A DNA stretch of 64,000 nucleotides from Xenorhabdus bovienii SS-2004 (GTDB taxonomy: Bacteria; Pseudomonadota; Gammaproteobacteria; Enterobacterales; Enterobacteriaceae), in NCBI RefSeq assembly GCF_000027225.1, contig NC_013892.1, forward strand, positions 62,001 to 126,000. The letters run 5' to 3'. A program made the translations under genes and the position numbers. The notes beneath the pieces were generated by a model, which saw only the letters and a program-made list of their open reading frames with translations, ran no database searches and was not told the DNA's origin. Positions 7,954-18,594 of this stretch are shown here, one piece after another (positions within the stretch are counted from its first letter, which is position 1; each line of letters opens with the position of its first letter).

Positions 7954-10482
7954 GTGAAGTTCATAAAATATTTTTTGATCCTTGTCGTTGTTTGCATTTT
8001 ATTGGGAACCGCCTCGATTTTTGGTTTGTACAAATATATCGAGCCGCAGTTACCAGATGTCGCGACTTTAAAGGATGTCCGATTGCAGACACCAATGCAG
8101 GTGTACAGTGCTGATGGCGAGTTGATGGCGCAATATGGTGAAAAACGTCGTCTGCCGCTAACCCTTTCCGAAATGCCGCCTTTGATGGTAAAAGCCTTTA
8201 TTGCCACTGAGGACAGCCGTTTTTATGAACACCATGGTGTTGATCCCATTGGCGTTATCCGTGCGGTTTCGGTCATGATGACTTCTGGTCACGCTTCCCA
8301 AGGGGCGAGTACCATTACTCAACAGTTGGCGAGAAACTTTTTCCTCAGCAGAGAGAAGACGCTGATACGTAAGGCGAAAGAAGCGTTTCTGGCGATTAAG
8401 ATCGAACAACTGCTGACGAAGGATGAAATTCTGGAGCTATACCTCAACAAAATTTACCTTGGTAATCGTGCTTACGGTGTAGGGGCTGCGGCTAACGTCT
8501 ATTTTGGTAAGAATGCCAATGAGTTGACTTTGAGTGAGATGGCGATGATTGCCGGACTGCCGAAAGCACCTTCTACTTTAAACCCGCTCTATTCTTATGA
8601 TCGTGCAGTCAGCCGTCGTAATGTGGTGTTGGTGCGCATGCTGGAAGAAGGGTACATTACCCAGCAGCAGTACAATGAAGCCAGAAGTGAGAAATTGGTT
8701 GCCCGTTATCATTCACCACAGATTGTCTTCTCTGCGCCTTATCTGACTGAAATGGTACGGCAGGAAATGATTAACCGTTATGGTGAAAATGCCTATACCG
8801 ATGGATATAAGGTCTATACCACCATTACTCGTAAAGTCCAATTGGCTGCCGTTGATGCCGTCCGTGCAAATGTAATTGATTATGATATGCGTCATGGCTA
8901 TCGCGGTGCACAGGAAGTGTTATGGACTGTCAGCCAGTCAGCATGGAGCCAGAGCCAAATTGTTGATAAGCTGAAAACTCTGTCCAAATATGGCTCATTG
9001 CTGCCTGCGGTGGTCACGAAGTCCAGTGCGACTCAGGCTGAAGCTATGCTGGTGGATGGCAATAAAGTTGAACTGACTATGGCGGGCGTTCGTTGGGCGC
9101 GTCAATTTAAATCTGACAGTCTGCAAGGAGCGGCACCACGCAGTGTCAATGAAGTGATTCGAGCCGGTGAACAGGTTTGGGTCAGAAAAGTCAATGATAT
9201 CTGGTGGCTGGCACAATTACCTCAAGTTAACGCGGCGTTGGTATCTCTCAACCCGATGAATGGTGAGGTAGAAGCGCTGGTCGGTGGGTTTGATTTCGAG
9301 CTAAGCAAGTTTAACCGCGTGACCCAATCTCTGCGTCAGGTGGGTTCTAACATCAAGCCATTCCTGTATACCGCTGCAATGGACAAAGGGCTGACGTTGG
9401 CATCTATGTTTAATGACGTGCCTATCAGCCGTTGGGATGCGGGAGCTGGAACGGATTGGCGTCCTAAAAACTCACCGCCGTCTTACGATGGACCGATTCG
9501 TCTGCGTCAAGGATTGGGGCAATCCAAGAACGTGGTCATGGTTCGAGCCATGCGTGCGATGGGGGTGGATTATGCCGCTGACTATCTGCGCCGGTTTGGC
9601 TTGCCGGGGGAAAATGTCGTGCGGACGGAATCGATGGCGCTGGGTTCTCCTTCTTTCACACCAATGCAAATGGTGCGTGGCTATGCAGTGATGGCGAATG
9701 GCGGTTATTTGGTTGATCCTTACTTCATCACTAAAATTGAAAATGATGAAGGAAAGGTATTGTTTGAAGCTAAACCGAAACTAGCCTGCCCACAGTGTGA
9801 AAATATTCCGGTGATTTATGGTGATACAGCGCATTCCATTGAGTTGTCCGAAGATTCGATTGAGAACGTGACCCATTCCAATGTTACGCAAAATTCGACT
9901 CAGCCACAGTCAGAGTTAGAGCGTGCTCCGGTTAATGTGAACAACGATGATCAGCAGTACGCGCCTCATGTCATCAGTACGCCGCTGGCGTTCCTGATTC
10001 ATGATGCCTTGAATACCAATGTCTTTGGTGAACCGGGTTGGATGGCGACAGGCTGGCGTTCAGCCCGTGATTTGAAACGCCGGGATATCGGGGGCAAAAC
10101 AGGAACGACAAACAGCTCGAAAGATGCGTGGTTCTCTGGTTATGGCCCTGATATGGTTGCCACGGTCTGGATTGGTTTCGATGAGCATAGTAGATCTCTG
10201 GGGCGTACACCCGCCCTGAAAGGTGAAGGCGGAGCGAAAAGTGCTCAACCTATTTGGAATGATTTCATGAAAGTGGCGCTGGAAGGTGTACCGGTAAAAG
10301 TGATGGAACCACCAGCAGGCATCGTTTCTGTTACCATTGATCGTGCGACGGGTAAGCTATCCAATGGTGGGGGCAATACCCGTAAGGAATATTTCATTGA
10401 AGGTACACAACCAACGGAATATGCCGTCCCAGAAGCAGGAACGACAGTCACTGAGAATGGAGAGAGTCAGGAACTGTTCTGA
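7954..10482 (+). CDS. mrcA: Penicillin-binding protein 1A
   Basis: Bifunctional class A PBP polymerising and cross-linking peptidoglycan in the periplasm. The GTG start at 7954 gives MKFIKYFLILVVV, the family N-terminus with its signal anchor. The glycosyltransferase domain (about 60-230) has ATEDSRFYEHHG with the catalytic Glu, and QGASTITQQLARN. The transpeptidase domain has the SxxK serine at residue 465 (GSNIKPF), SKN in GQSKNVVMV and KTGT in GGKTGTTNSS. 842 residues against 850 in E. coli. Divergent from hofM; followed by an intrinsic terminator. Confidence 0.97.
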   Translation: MKFIKYFLILVVVCILLGTASIFGLYKYIEPQLPDVATLKDVRLQTPMQVYSADGELMAQYGEKRRLPLTLSEMPPLMVKAFIATEDSRFYEHHGVDPIGVIRAVSVMMTSGHASQGASTITQQLARNFFLSREKTLIRKAKEAFLAIKIEQLLTKDEILELYLNKIYLGNRAYGVGAAANVYFGKNANELTLSEMAMIAGLPKAPSTLNPLYSYDRAVSRRNVVLVRMLEEGYITQQQYNEARSEKLVARYHSPQIVFSAPYLTEMVRQEMINRYGENAYTDGYKVYTTITRKVQLAAVDAVRANVIDYDMRHGYRGAQEVLWTVSQSAWSQSQIVDKLKTLSKYGSLLPAVVTKSSATQAEAMLVDGNKVELTMAGVRWARQFKSDSLQGAAPRSVNEVIRAGEQVWVRKVNDIWWLAQLPQVNAALVSLNPMNGEVEALVGGFDFELSKFNRVTQSLRQVGSNIKPFLYTAAMDKGLTLASMFNDVPISRWDAGAGTDWRPKNSPPSYDGPIRLRQGLGQSKNVVMVRAMRAMGVDYAADYLRRFGLPGENVVRTESMALGSPSFTPMQMVRGYAVMANGGYLVDPYFITKIENDEGKVLFEAKPKLACPQCENIPVIYGDTAHSIELSEDSIENVTHSNVTQNSTQPQSELERAPVNVNNDDQQYAPHVISTPLAFLIHDALNTNVFGEPGWMATGWRSARDLKRRDIGGKTGTTNSSKDAWFSGYGPDMVATVWIGFDEHSRSLGRTPALKGEGGAKSAQPIWNDFMKVALEGVPVKVMEPPAGIVSVTIDRATGKLSNGGGNTRKEYFIEGTQPTEYAVPEAGTTVTENGESQELF

Positions 10483-10501
10483 TTGACTACAGGAATCAAG
10501 G

Positions 10502-10536
10502 AAAAAAGCCCTGTCGGGAAACGGACGGGGCTTTTT
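10502..10536 (+). terminator. Rho-independent terminator of mrcA
   Basis: A GC-rich hairpin, AAAAAGCCC paired with GGGGCTTTTT around a GGGAAAC loop, ends in a T run 20 bp after the mrcA stop. Confidence 0.9.
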
Positions 10537-10770
10537 ATTATTATCAGCTTATCAAAATCTGTTCTCTAAGCGCTCTTTTATCATTAAAAAGCGTCTTATA
10601 GCGGGTTGTTGATTCCAGAATATTGACTATTAATCATACCTTTTAAATAAGAAGTGTGATGAATTAGAGAACTTATTCTTATTACCAATCCATAACGCAG
10701 GTTTATGTTTTTTGGCAGATTGGTATGGTTACACTATGGCCTGTCAATGATTGCTATCCAGCGTAAAATA
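10537..10770. other. AT-rich spacer before IS630 copy 1
   Basis: No gene or structured RNA that I can support. The last two bases (TA, 10769-10770) are the left half of the IS target duplication. Confidence 0.5.
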
Positions 10771-11873
10771 TACCCGTCGTCATTGAAGATGCTTGATTTT
10801 TCATTTGTATCAGATCATGATTGCGCCCATGAAAATTAATCTAACAGATGCCCAAAAAGACGCCCTCGAATTGATGCATGATACGACTCGCGATGGACGA
10901 GTACGTGACCGCATCAAGGCCGTGCTTTTGGCCTCAGAAGGCTGGACTGCCCAGATGATTGCTCAGGCTTTGCGGATCCATGAAAGTACGGTGAGCCGCC
11001 ATCTGAAAGATTACTTCTCTGAGGAAAAACTCGCCCCTGAAAATGGGGGCTCTGAAAGCCGTTTGTCTGCCGAACAAACAACAGAATTAGTTGAGTATCT
11101 GATGGCAAATTTGATGCACACTACCGCACAAATTGTGGCCTATGTTCGGGCACGATGGCAGGTGACTTTCACTGTCGCAGGAATGACGAAATGGCTTCAC
11201 CGTCAAGGTTTCAGCTACAAGAAGCCAATGGGTGCTCCGCATAAATTTGATGCGGATAAACAGCAACAGTTTATTGAAACCTACAACGCGCTGAAAGAAG
11301 AATGTGGCCAGAATGCGCCTATTTTATTTATTGATGCGGTTCACCCGACCCTGTCCACAAAATTAAGTTATGGCTGGATGAAGAGCGGGCGGAAGCACGT
11401 CAAAGTGGTTGAAACCACAGGCAGTCGTACTCGACTCAACATCATGGGTGCCCTTAATTTACAACGGATTGAAGAGACTATTGTTCGTGAATATCCGACG
11501 ATTAACGCGAAAAATGTCGTCCTTTTTTTCGGCTCAATCCGGGAAACCTATCCACTTTCGCAAAAAATCCACATTATTCTGGATGGTGCGGGTTATCACC
11601 GTTCCGGAGTCGTCCAATTTTTTGCCGAGGTTTTGAATATTGAGTTGCACTACCTGCCGCCTTACAGCCCTAATCTCAACCCGATTGAGCGATTATGGAA
11701 GTATGTGAATGAGCAGGTACGAAACAATGTCTATTTTCCGGATACCAAAACATTCCGTGAAACGCTGCGCCACTTTTTTCATGTCACATTGCCAGAAAAA
11801 GCGAAAGAACTCACCACTCGGTTGACTGATAACTTCCAGATTTTAAAACCCGCATCTTCAAGTTAATTGCGTA
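10771..11873 (+). mobile_element. IS630-family insertion sequence, copy 1
   Basis: 1103-bp element bounded by imperfect inverted ends. The left end is TACCCGTCGTCATTGAAGATGC and the right end, reversed, is TACGCAATTAACTTGAAGATGC, sharing TTGAAGATGC. It is flanked by TA at 10769-10770 and 11874-11875, the dinucleotide duplication typical of the IS630/Tc1/mariner group. Two further copies of the same length lie at 20443-21545 (same orientation) and 41646-42748 (inverted). This copy lies between mrcA and nudE and disrupts no visible gene. Confidence 0.95.
10817..11866 (+). CDS. IS630-family transposase, copy 1
   Basis: DDE transposase. An N-terminal helix-turn-helix region (MIAQALRIHESTVSRHLKDY) is followed by a winged-helix half (YKKPMGAPHKF) and the DDE core: FIDAVHP, ILDGAGYHRSG and PYSPNLNPIERLWK. 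The frame is open from a TTG at 10793; I prefer the ATG at 10817 (349 residues), though the ATG at 10829 (MKINLTDAQ) is also plausible. No clear Shine-Dalgarno is visible for any of them. The protein is identical to the other two copies in this window, so it is probably active or recently active. Confidence 0.95.
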   Translation: MIAPMKINLTDAQKDALELMHDTTRDGRVRDRIKAVLLASEGWTAQMIAQALRIHESTVSRHLKDYFSEEKLAPENGGSESRLSAEQTTELVEYLMANLMHTTAQIVAYVRARWQVTFTVAGMTKWLHRQGFSYKKPMGAPHKFDADKQQQFIETYNALKEECGQNAPILFIDAVHPTLSTKLSYGWMKSGRKHVKVVETTGSRTRLNIMGALNLQRIEETIVREYPTINAKNVVLFFGSIRETYPLSQKIHIILDGAGYHRSGVVQFFAEVLNIELHYLPPYSPNLNPIERLWKYVNEQVRNNVYFPDTKTFRETLRHFFHVTLPEKAKELTTRLTDNFQILKPASSS

Positions 11874-11875
11874 TA

Positions 11876-12274
11876 TATTTTTAATCTGATCATTTTAAAA
11901 AAATACTTGATTTCAATTGGCTGGATTAAGTGTTTTATTAATCAATAGAAAGAAGGTTTTTTATTGGGGAGTAATAACGATCATATTTATTAATTATTTT
12001 TAATAAAGGGAAAAGCTTTTTACCCATATTAATATTATTTATGGTAATTATTTTAATTTAAGTGATTGATATTTTTTGTCAGATTGGCGGCTTAAAAAGG
12101 GTACAGGATTAATATTAAGAGGCGTTATCTTTTATTGCGAATAGATTTCAAGTTGTAGCGCGATAGCAAGTGAGTGGATCCCCAGGCATATAGATAACAA
12201 TGTGACTAGGGAGTAGTAAACTCAGCCGCAAAAGCAGAAATTTGAAAGCACATACCTGTCGATTGGGATAGGTT
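11876..12274. other. Intergenic region, IS630 copy 1 to nudE
   Basis: About 400 bp. The first 250 bp are very AT-rich with no coding frame. The last part contains an imperfect palindromic repeat-like segment (12147-12246), listed separately. Confidence 0.5.
12147..12246. repeat. Degenerate palindromic intergenic repeat
   Basis: About 100 bp beginning TTTCAAGTTGTAGCGCG and ending GCAGAAATTTGAA. It resembles the roughly 100-bp imperfectly palindromic intergenic repeats I recall from Photorhabdus, Xenorhabdus and Serratia (CAAGTTGCAGCGCG...). It is degenerate, and the family assignment is from memory. Confidence 0.35.
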
Positions 12275-12838
12275 TTAACGCGTTCCATTGCTTGATGCTT
12301 GCAGGTATCGTTGTGCAAAAAACAGGGCGCTGACGTTTCTGGCTTCGTTGAAATCGGGATGTTCCAGCAAAGACATCATATCTGCGATTGGCCAGCGAAC
12401 CTGTACCAGCGGTTCTGGCTCATCTCCTTCCAAACATTCGGGATAAAGATCTTGAGCAATGACAATATTCATCCTGCTGGAAAAATAGGAGGGAGCCATT
12501 GTCAGTTTTGTCAGCAGTTCCAGTTTGGCTGCCCCGAATCCCACTTCTTCCTTCAGTTCACGATTGGCAGCTTCAAGGGTGCTCTCTCCCGCATCAATAG
12601 CACCCTTTGGAAAACCCAATTCGTATTGTTCAATGCCAACGGCATACTCACGGATAAGGAGTAACTCATCGCCGATCACGGGAATGATCAGTACTGCTTC
12701 ACGATTGGAGGGTTTCATGCGTTCATAAACTCGCTTTACACCATTGCTGAACTCAAGATTAACAGACTGAATATTGAATAAACGGGAATGGGCAACGTCA
12801 TTTATATTCAATATTTTAGGTATCTTCTGATCAATCAT
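12275..12838 (-). CDS. nudE: ADP-compounds hydrolase NudE
   Basis: Nudix hydrolase acting on ADP-ribose, NADH and diadenosine polyphosphates in the cytoplasm. 187 residues against 186 in E. coli. The Nudix box is visible as GFPKGAIDAGESTLEAANRE followed by LKEEVGFG. Flanking segments SRLFNIQSVNLEFSNGV and MAPSYFSSRMNIVIAQDLYPE also match. Divergent from igaA, the standard enteric order between mrcA and igaA. Confidence 0.96.
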   Translation of the reverse strand: MIDQKIPKILNINDVAHSRLFNIQSVNLEFSNGVKRVYERMKPSNREAVLIIPVIGDELLLIREYAVGIEQYELGFPKGAIDAGESTLEAANRELKEEVGFGAAKLELLTKLTMAPSYFSSRMNIVIAQDLYPECLEGDEPEPLVQVRWPIADMMSLLEHPDFNEARNVSALFFAQRYLQASSNGTR

Positions 12839-13194
12839 GCTTGCCCCTGATGGTTGCCATACACTGGCTCATTGAAAAATGATGCATCCAATCACCGAAA
12901 AATTCTTGGTAAATTCAATTTTTGTGATGAAATTGGATACGCATCCAAACTTTGCTTTAATATGGCCGATTATGCCAGTAAATGATAGCGATTATCGCTT
13001 GTATGTATTTTTGTTGCTATCTTACGGCTGCACAAAAGGCTTTATTTTGCGAAATGGTGTAATAAAATTTATTTAACCTTTTGTTAATAACATTAAAAAT
13101 AGAAGGTAAGAATAGAAATAGCCTGAATCTGCGTATTTTTGTCAGGTTGTTATTCTGCCAGTCTCTTTATTGCTGTCATGGGCGTGGATAAGAA
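12839..13194. other. Divergent nudE/igaA intergenic region
   Basis: 356 bp that must carry the nudE (minus) and igaA (plus) promoters. A 65-codon frame at 12879-13076 has no recognisable product and is not called. Confidence 0.5.
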
Positions 13195-15303
13195 ATGAGT
13201 TCACTAGTCATTATATTGGCTATTTTTATCACTAGCATGATTATAATGGTTTCCTTTCTGACTTTCAGATGGAAGCGGCCTGATAACGCGCGTTATCTAC
13301 CGTCAATCGCCAAAACAGGCCATCGTAAGCTGAATGCTGATGAATATCAGGCAATTGATTCTTATTTGCAAAATGCTCTGTCCCTGATGCAGCCAGATAG
13401 GAGCCACAGATCAGGCCAACCAGCACTGTCTGTCAAAAATGATACGGTTTATACCATCAATCACACCATCAACCGCTTTTCTGTCGCTACGGATGAATCG
13501 CAGTATTGGCGCTATTATGTTGATGAAATGGAGATACATCTTCCTGCGTTACTTGAGTCATTCATTAAGCAGCAGAATACGATTGAGATTGTTCAAACCA
13601 CATTCATGCCTCTTGTTATTGCCGTGAATGGCCACTTCCTGAAAGATTATCAGCAAGATCTGTCCATCGCGCGAATCGTGAAACAAACGGCACAGGCTTC
13701 AATCCAAAAAAACGGCAATTCCATTGCCAATTTTTTGTATATCCGCAAGGAAACGCCGGAAGAGAATCGTCTGCGTCGTTCAACAGGCATTCTGGAAGGC
13801 ATTCTCATGTGTATTGGCTTGTCGCTCTGGTTTTTGGCTCTTTTCATGCCAACGCCCATATTACCGTGGCTAATGTTGGCCGCTGTTCTGTTTCTGATTA
13901 CCAGCTTCTGGCTGACTTTCCGGTCACCTTCTCCGCGTAACATTTTGAATATTAGCTGCTTTAATGGTATTCCGAAACGTTGGGGTATATTCAGTGAATC
14001 TGAACCGGAACAGCGGAGGAATATCTCTCTGGGGGGTATTGATCTTATCTATCCCTCACATTGGGAGCCGTACGTCGTTCGTGAGCTTGACCAAAATACT
14101 GATGTTGATATATATACCAATTGCCATGTCGTTCAGCAGGGGCGCTACCTCTCATTGCATGAGGAAGAAAAACACTATCCTTATCAGCGCTATAGAAAAA
14201 ACCTGATACTGGTGGTTTTTTCCATTTGTGCTATGTTGGTACTTTATTTTTACCAGCCCGTGAGCTTATCTATGCGGCTCAGTTTTGCATGGCTGTATGG
14301 GAGTAATACTCAGGTCATCACCAGCGTCACTGAACTGCAAAATATGCCTCTGAAGGAAGGCGATGTACTGCGAGTTAAAGGCATAGGGATGTGCTACATA
14401 CCACCCAGACTGAATGATAATCCCGGTGGAATCAAACATATATTTACTGCGTTTGACTGCACTGGCATCTACTGGAATAACGATAGCCCATTGCCCATTC
14501 CGGAATCAGATATTATCGAAAATGCATCAACATTGATTACAACGGTCAATGAGCAATTACACCCGATTGAACGTAGCCGGAAAACCAACTCTGACCTGAA
14601 TGAAGCCATTGCGAAATCGGGTATGACATTACTCGACAATTTTTCGCAAGTCATCTTGAAGACGCATAATTTGTGCATGGACGAGATTGACTGTATTCGT
14701 CTGAAAAGCGCACTGGTCAATCTGAGCAATGCTGAGGATTGGAATGATCTATTGAAACAGGCTGAAAGAGGGAAACTGAATGGAACCAAAGTATTATTAC
14801 GTTCAGTAAGCGCAGATGCACTGGAAAAGTTAATTGATACCACCACAGCATCATTTATTTATCGGGAAATTGATAAAATAAGCATACTGCTGAACAGCCC
14901 ATCGCCGGGGGGCGTCCTGCTGATCAGCGAGGAAGGGAATAAATTGGTTGAATTGCCTTATTTACCATTTCTTACCTATGAATACAGCGCACTGGATCAG
15001 TGGAGGGAATTACAGCGGTTAGCTGAAATACTGTTGAGTGCTCCATTTGAAGCTGTCGGAATTGTGACGAAATTGTCCGAAGACGCAAATGAGACTCGCC
15101 GTATCACCTTGCATAGTGAACCCGACTCCGTGACTCTTATTCGTTATCTGGGAAGCTGCTTCTTTCTGGCAATACTCATGGCGATATTGAGCATCAATGC
15201 CATTCTGATAATAAGCAAAAGGCAGAAAAATAAGGTGCGGCTCCAGCGTATAGGCGAGTACTACGACAATTGTTTCAACTCGAAACAGCCGCCGATGGAT
15301 TAG
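13195..15303 (+). CDS. igaA: Rcs phosphorelay repressor IgaA
   Basis: Inner-membrane protein (YrfF/IgaA, about 710 residues in enterics; 702 here) that holds the RcsCDB envelope-stress phosphorelay off until RcsF signals. Topology is visible: an N-terminal helix (about 2-22), a helix pair near 200-240 (GILEGILMCIGLSLWFLALFMP and neighbour), a third near 340-360 (LILVVFSICAMLVLYFY), a large periplasmic domain, and a last helix near 650-675 (YLGSCFFLAILMAILSINAILI). Next downstream is hslR; the HAD phosphatase gene yrfG that sits between them in E. coli is absent. Confidence 0.93.
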   Translation: MSSLVIILAIFITSMIIMVSFLTFRWKRPDNARYLPSIAKTGHRKLNADEYQAIDSYLQNALSLMQPDRSHRSGQPALSVKNDTVYTINHTINRFSVATDESQYWRYYVDEMEIHLPALLESFIKQQNTIEIVQTTFMPLVIAVNGHFLKDYQQDLSIARIVKQTAQASIQKNGNSIANFLYIRKETPEENRLRRSTGILEGILMCIGLSLWFLALFMPTPILPWLMLAAVLFLITSFWLTFRSPSPRNILNISCFNGIPKRWGIFSESEPEQRRNISLGGIDLIYPSHWEPYVVRELDQNTDVDIYTNCHVVQQGRYLSLHEEEKHYPYQRYRKNLILVVFSICAMLVLYFYQPVSLSMRLSFAWLYGSNTQVITSVTELQNMPLKEGDVLRVKGIGMCYIPPRLNDNPGGIKHIFTAFDCTGIYWNNDSPLPIPESDIIENASTLITTVNEQLHPIERSRKTNSDLNEAIAKSGMTLLDNFSQVILKTHNLCMDEIDCIRLKSALVNLSNAEDWNDLLKQAERGKLNGTKVLLRSVSADALEKLIDTTTASFIYREIDKISILLNSPSPGGVLLISEEGNKLVELPYLPFLTYEYSALDQWRELQRLAEILLSAPFEAVGIVTKLSEDANETRRITLHSEPDSVTLIRYLGSCFFLAILMAILSINAILIISKRQKNKVRLQRIGEYYDNCFNSKQPPMD

Positions 15304-15377
15304 CGATGAGTCTGCGGGCTGTGTTACCCTCAATCCGTTTTTTGCCAGCTTCGATTAGACATTTGGGAGAAACAACC

Positions 15378-15791
15378 ATGCCGAATTCAGACACGGATCA
15401 GACTATGCGCCTCGATAAATGGCTCTGGGCTGCCCGTTTTTACAAAACCCGCTCCATCGCGCGTGAAATGATTGATGGGGGAAAAGTTCATTATAATGGG
15501 CAGCGGAGTAAACCGAGTAAACTGGTTGAGTTGAATGCAGAAATTAAACTGCGTCAGGGAAATGAAGAGAAAATAGTGACTGTTTTAGCATTGAACAGTC
15601 ACAGACGCAGCGCCACTGAAGCCCAGCAACTTTATCAGGAAACGGAAAAAAGCATTATCAATCGGGAAAAAACGGCATTGGCCCGTAAAATGAATGTGCT
15701 CACGATGCCGCATCCCGATCGCCGCCCAGATAAGAAAGAGCGGCGTACACTGATTAAATTTAAGAACACGAAATTAAACGAGCCGGAATAA
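15378..15791 (+). CDS. hslR: Heat-shock RNA-binding protein Hsp15
   Basis: S4-domain protein that recycles stalled 50S subunits carrying peptidyl-tRNA after heat shock. The frame is open upstream, but the ATG at 15378 gives MPNSDTDQTMRLDKWLWAARFYKTR, matching the family, with GGGAGA about 10 bp upstream. The S4 domain spans about residues 11-70 (REMIDGGKVHYNGQRSKPSK); the conserved basic tail TMPHPDRRPDKKERR is present. 27 bp before hslO, so likely one operon. Confidence 0.95.
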   Translation: MPNSDTDQTMRLDKWLWAARFYKTRSIAREMIDGGKVHYNGQRSKPSKLVELNAEIKLRQGNEEKIVTVLALNSHRRSATEAQQLYQETEKSIINREKTALARKMNVLTMPHPDRRPDKKERRTLIKFKNTKLNEPE

Positions 15792-15817
15792 CCGTCTCAG
15801 TGAGATGAGAGAGATTT

Positions 15818-16690
15818 ATGACCAAGCATGATCAATTACACCGCTTTTTGTTCGAAAGCCATTCTGTCCGGGGAGAACTCGTTTCCGTCAGTGAAACGTA
15901 CCAGCGGATGATGGAAAATCACCATTACCCTTTGCCCGTACAGCAGTTATTAGGTGAATTGTTGGTCGCAACCAGCCTGTTGACTGCCACATTGAAATTC
16001 AACGGAGATATAACCGTACAGATTCAAGGTGATGGGCCAGTCAGACTGGCGGTCATTAATGGTAATAATCAACAGCAGATGCGTGGCACTGCCCGTATTG
16101 ATGGTGATGTGGATGCTGCGAGCAGCCTGCGGGATATGGTCGGTAATGGTTATATGGTTATTACTGTTACGCCAACAGAAGGTGAACGTTATCAGGGCGT
16201 TGTCGCGCTGGAAGGGGAGACGCTGGCAGAATGTCTGGATGCGTACTTCAAGCAGTCGGAACAATTGCCAACCAGACTGTTTATCCGTACGGGAATACTG
16301 GATGGAAAAATGGCGGCGGGTGGCATGTTATTACAGATCCTGCCCGGCGCACAGGAAGGCAGTGAAGACCTGCTTGATCATCTGGTACAACTCACTGCGA
16401 CCATCAAGGGAGAAGAGCTGTTTACGCTGGATGTGAAAGAAATTTTGCATCGTCTTTATCATGAAGAAGATGTGACGCTGTATGAGCCGCAACAGGTTGA
16501 ATTCCGCTGTACCTGTTCTCACCAACGCTGTGCTGATACGCTGGTGACGCTGCCGGATGCTGATCTTCAGGAGATTTTGCTCAAAGATGGCAAAATCGAT
16601 ATGGAATGTGAATTCTGTGGTATGCACTATATTTTCAATGATAAAGATATCAGCGAAATAAAGATTGTGAAAAAAGAACTGCTTCACTGA
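15818..16690 (+). CDS. hslO: Redox-regulated chaperone Hsp33
   Basis: Cytoplasmic holdase activated by oxidation plus unfolding. 290 residues. The C-terminal zinc switch has four cysteines as CTCSHQRC (about 230) and CEFCGMHY (about 265); the N-terminal holdase begins [19 protein letters not shown]. Follows hslR on the same strand and ends before a strong terminator. Confidence 0.97.
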   Translation: MTKHDQLHRFLFESHSVRGELVSVSETYQRMMENHHYPLPVQQLLGELLVATSLLTATLKFNGDITVQIQGDGPVRLAVINGNNQQQMRGTARIDGDVDAASSLRDMVGNGYMVITVTPTEGERYQGVVALEGETLAECLDAYFKQSEQLPTRLFIRTGILDGKMAAGGMLLQILPGAQEGSEDLLDHLVQLTATIKGEELFTLDVKEILHRLYHEEDVTLYEPQQVEFRCTCSHQRCADTLVTLPDADLQEILLKDGKIDMECEFCGMHYIFNDKDISEIKIVKKELLH

Positions 16691-16710
16691 TGCGATTAAT
16701 TATTTTTTCA

Positions 16711-16733
16711 GGGCGTAATATACGCCCTTTTTT
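16711..16733 (+). terminator. Terminator after hslO
   Basis: Perfect GGGCGTA/TACGCCC stem with a three-base loop followed by a T run, 20 bp after the hslO stop. Confidence 0.92.
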
Positions 16734-16887
16734 ATGTGTTCATTAATCCTTTCATTCCGTGTCCTGCGTCTCATATAAACCTAAAAAAAGTAATGCAATT
16801 TCAATTTTTTGATAACAATCGCTGTTAATTAGTCATAATTATTTATTATTCCCCGCCGAGAAAAGTGTAACTGATCAGGAGCAACAC

Positions 16888-18507
16888 ATGAGCGTTAAAG
16901 GCATTACTGCGCAGGAACTTGCGGTTTATGGTATTTGTGATGTTAGCGAGATTGTTTATAACCCAAGTTATGAATTGTTATTCTCTGAAGAAACTCAGCC
17001 CTCACTGCAAGGGTATGAGCGTGGCACACTGACCCATCTTGGTGCGGTTGCGGTAGATACAGGGATTTTCACGGGGCGTTCTCCCAAAGATAAATATATT
17101 GTCCGCGACGATGTGACGTGCGATACCGTATGGTGGGCTGATCAGGGAAAAGGTAAAAACGATAACAAACCGCTCAGTCAGGAAACCTGGTCTCAGCTCA
17201 AGGGATTGGTTACGCAGCAGCTTTCAGGCAAACGTTTGTTTGTCGTAGATGCATTTTGCGGCGCAAATGCGGATACCCGCCTGAAAGTGCGTTTTATCAC
17301 CGAAGTGGCGTGGCAGGCTCATTTTGTCAAAAACATGTTTATTCGCCCATCGGATGAAGAATTAGTTAACTTCACGCCTGATTTTATTGTGATGAACGGG
17401 GCGAAATGTACCAACCCGCAGTGGAAGGAACAAGAGCTGAATTCTGAGAACTTTGTTGCCTTTAACCTGACAGAACGTATGCAGTTGATTGGTGGTACTT
17501 GGTACGGCGGCGAAATGAAAAAAGGAATGTTCTCAATAATGAACTACCTGCTGCCATTGAAAGGTATTGCATCCATGCACTGCTCTGCCAACGTGGGTGG
17601 AGAAGGCGATGTTGCCATTTTCTTCGGCTTGTCTGGTACAGGTAAAACCACGCTTTCCACCGATCCGAAACGCAAGCTGATTGGTGATGATGAGCACGGC
17701 TGGGATGATGACGGCGTGTTTAACTTCGAAGGTGGCTGCTACGCGAAAACCATTAACCTCTCCAAAGAAGCAGAGCCGGATATTTATCACGCGATCTGCC
17801 GTGATGCTCTGCTGGAAAACGTTACCGTGCTGGCGGATGGCACAGTCGATTTCAATGACGGTTCTAAAACCGAAAATACCCGCGTTTCTTATCCTATCTA
17901 CCATATCGAAAACATCGTTAAGCCAGTATCGAAAGCCGGACATGCCACTAAAGTGATTTTCTTGACCGCTGACGCTTTCGGTGTATTGCCTCCGGTTTCC
18001 TGTCTGACGCCAGAACAGACCCAGTATCACTTCCTGTCTGGTTTTACGGCGAAGCTGGCGGGAACTGAACGTGGTGTGACAGAACCTACGCCAACGTTCT
18101 CTGCCTGCTTTGGTGCGGCATTCCTGTCACTGCATCCGACTCAGTACGCAGAAGTGCTGGTTAAGCGGATGCAGGCATCAGGTGCGAAAGCTTATCTGGT
18201 CAATACTGGCTGGAATGGCACAGGTAAACGCATCTCTATCAAAGATACCCGTGCGATTATAGACGCGATCCTGAATGGTGATATTGAAGATGCAGATACC
18301 ATTGAGCTGCCGATCTTTGACTTAGCTGTACCGACAGCATTGCCAGGCGTGGATACAGGCATTCTTGATCCACGTAACACCTATGCGGATAAATCTGAAT
18401 GGGATGTTAAGGCTAAAGATCTGGCACAGCGTTTTGTCGATAACTTTGACAAATATACTGATACAGCCGCAGGTGCTGCATTGGTGAAAGCAGGGCCTAA
18501 TCTGTAA
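16888..18507 (+). CDS. pckA: Phosphoenolpyruvate carboxykinase (ATP)
   Basis: Gluconeogenic conversion of oxaloacetate to PEP. 539 residues against 540 in E. coli. Landmarks: [45 protein letters not shown], the P-loop [22 protein letters not shown], and [11 protein letters not shown] near the end. A Shine-Dalgarno (AGGAGC) lies 7-8 bp before the ATG. A terminator follows 36 bp after the stop. No envZ/ompR pair is adjacent, unlike E. coli. Confidence 0.97.
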   Translation: MSVKGITAQELAVYGICDVSEIVYNPSYELLFSEETQPSLQGYERGTLTHLGAVAVDTGIFTGRSPKDKYIVRDDVTCDTVWWADQGKGKNDNKPLSQETWSQLKGLVTQQLSGKRLFVVDAFCGANADTRLKVRFITEVAWQAHFVKNMFIRPSDEELVNFTPDFIVMNGAKCTNPQWKEQELNSENFVAFNLTERMQLIGGTWYGGEMKKGMFSIMNYLLPLKGIASMHCSANVGGEGDVAIFFGLSGTGKTTLSTDPKRKLIGDDEHGWDDDGVFNFEGGCYAKTINLSKEAEPDIYHAICRDALLENVTVLADGTVDFNDGSKTENTRVSYPIYHIENIVKPVSKAGHATKVIFLTADAFGVLPPVSCLTPEQTQYHFLSGFTAKLAGTERGVTEPTPTFSACFGAAFLSLHPTQYAEVLVKRMQASGAKAYLVNTGWNGTGKRISIKDTRAIIDAILNGDIEDADTIELPIFDLAVPTALPGVDTGILDPRNTYADKSEWDVKAKDLAQRFVDNFDKYTDTAAGAALVKAGPNL

Positions 18508-18543
18508 TAGCTGCCGTGTTAAATTCACAGCAAACCACGTAAG

Positions 18544-18571
18544 ACCCTATCTGGCTGGATAGGGTTTTTTC
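18544..18571 (+). terminator. Terminator after pckA
   Basis: ACCCTATC paired with GATAGGGT around TGGCTG, followed by a T run. It lies between convergent pckA and yhhW. Confidence 0.88.
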
Positions 18572-18594
18572 ATTCATCGAACATTAATCAGCAA

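Noticed and set aside
12879..13076. 65-codon frame between nudE and igaA
   Set aside because: No family, lies in a divergent promoter region.
17533..18030. 165-codon frame antisense to pckA
   Set aside because: Shadow frame of a strongly conserved gene.
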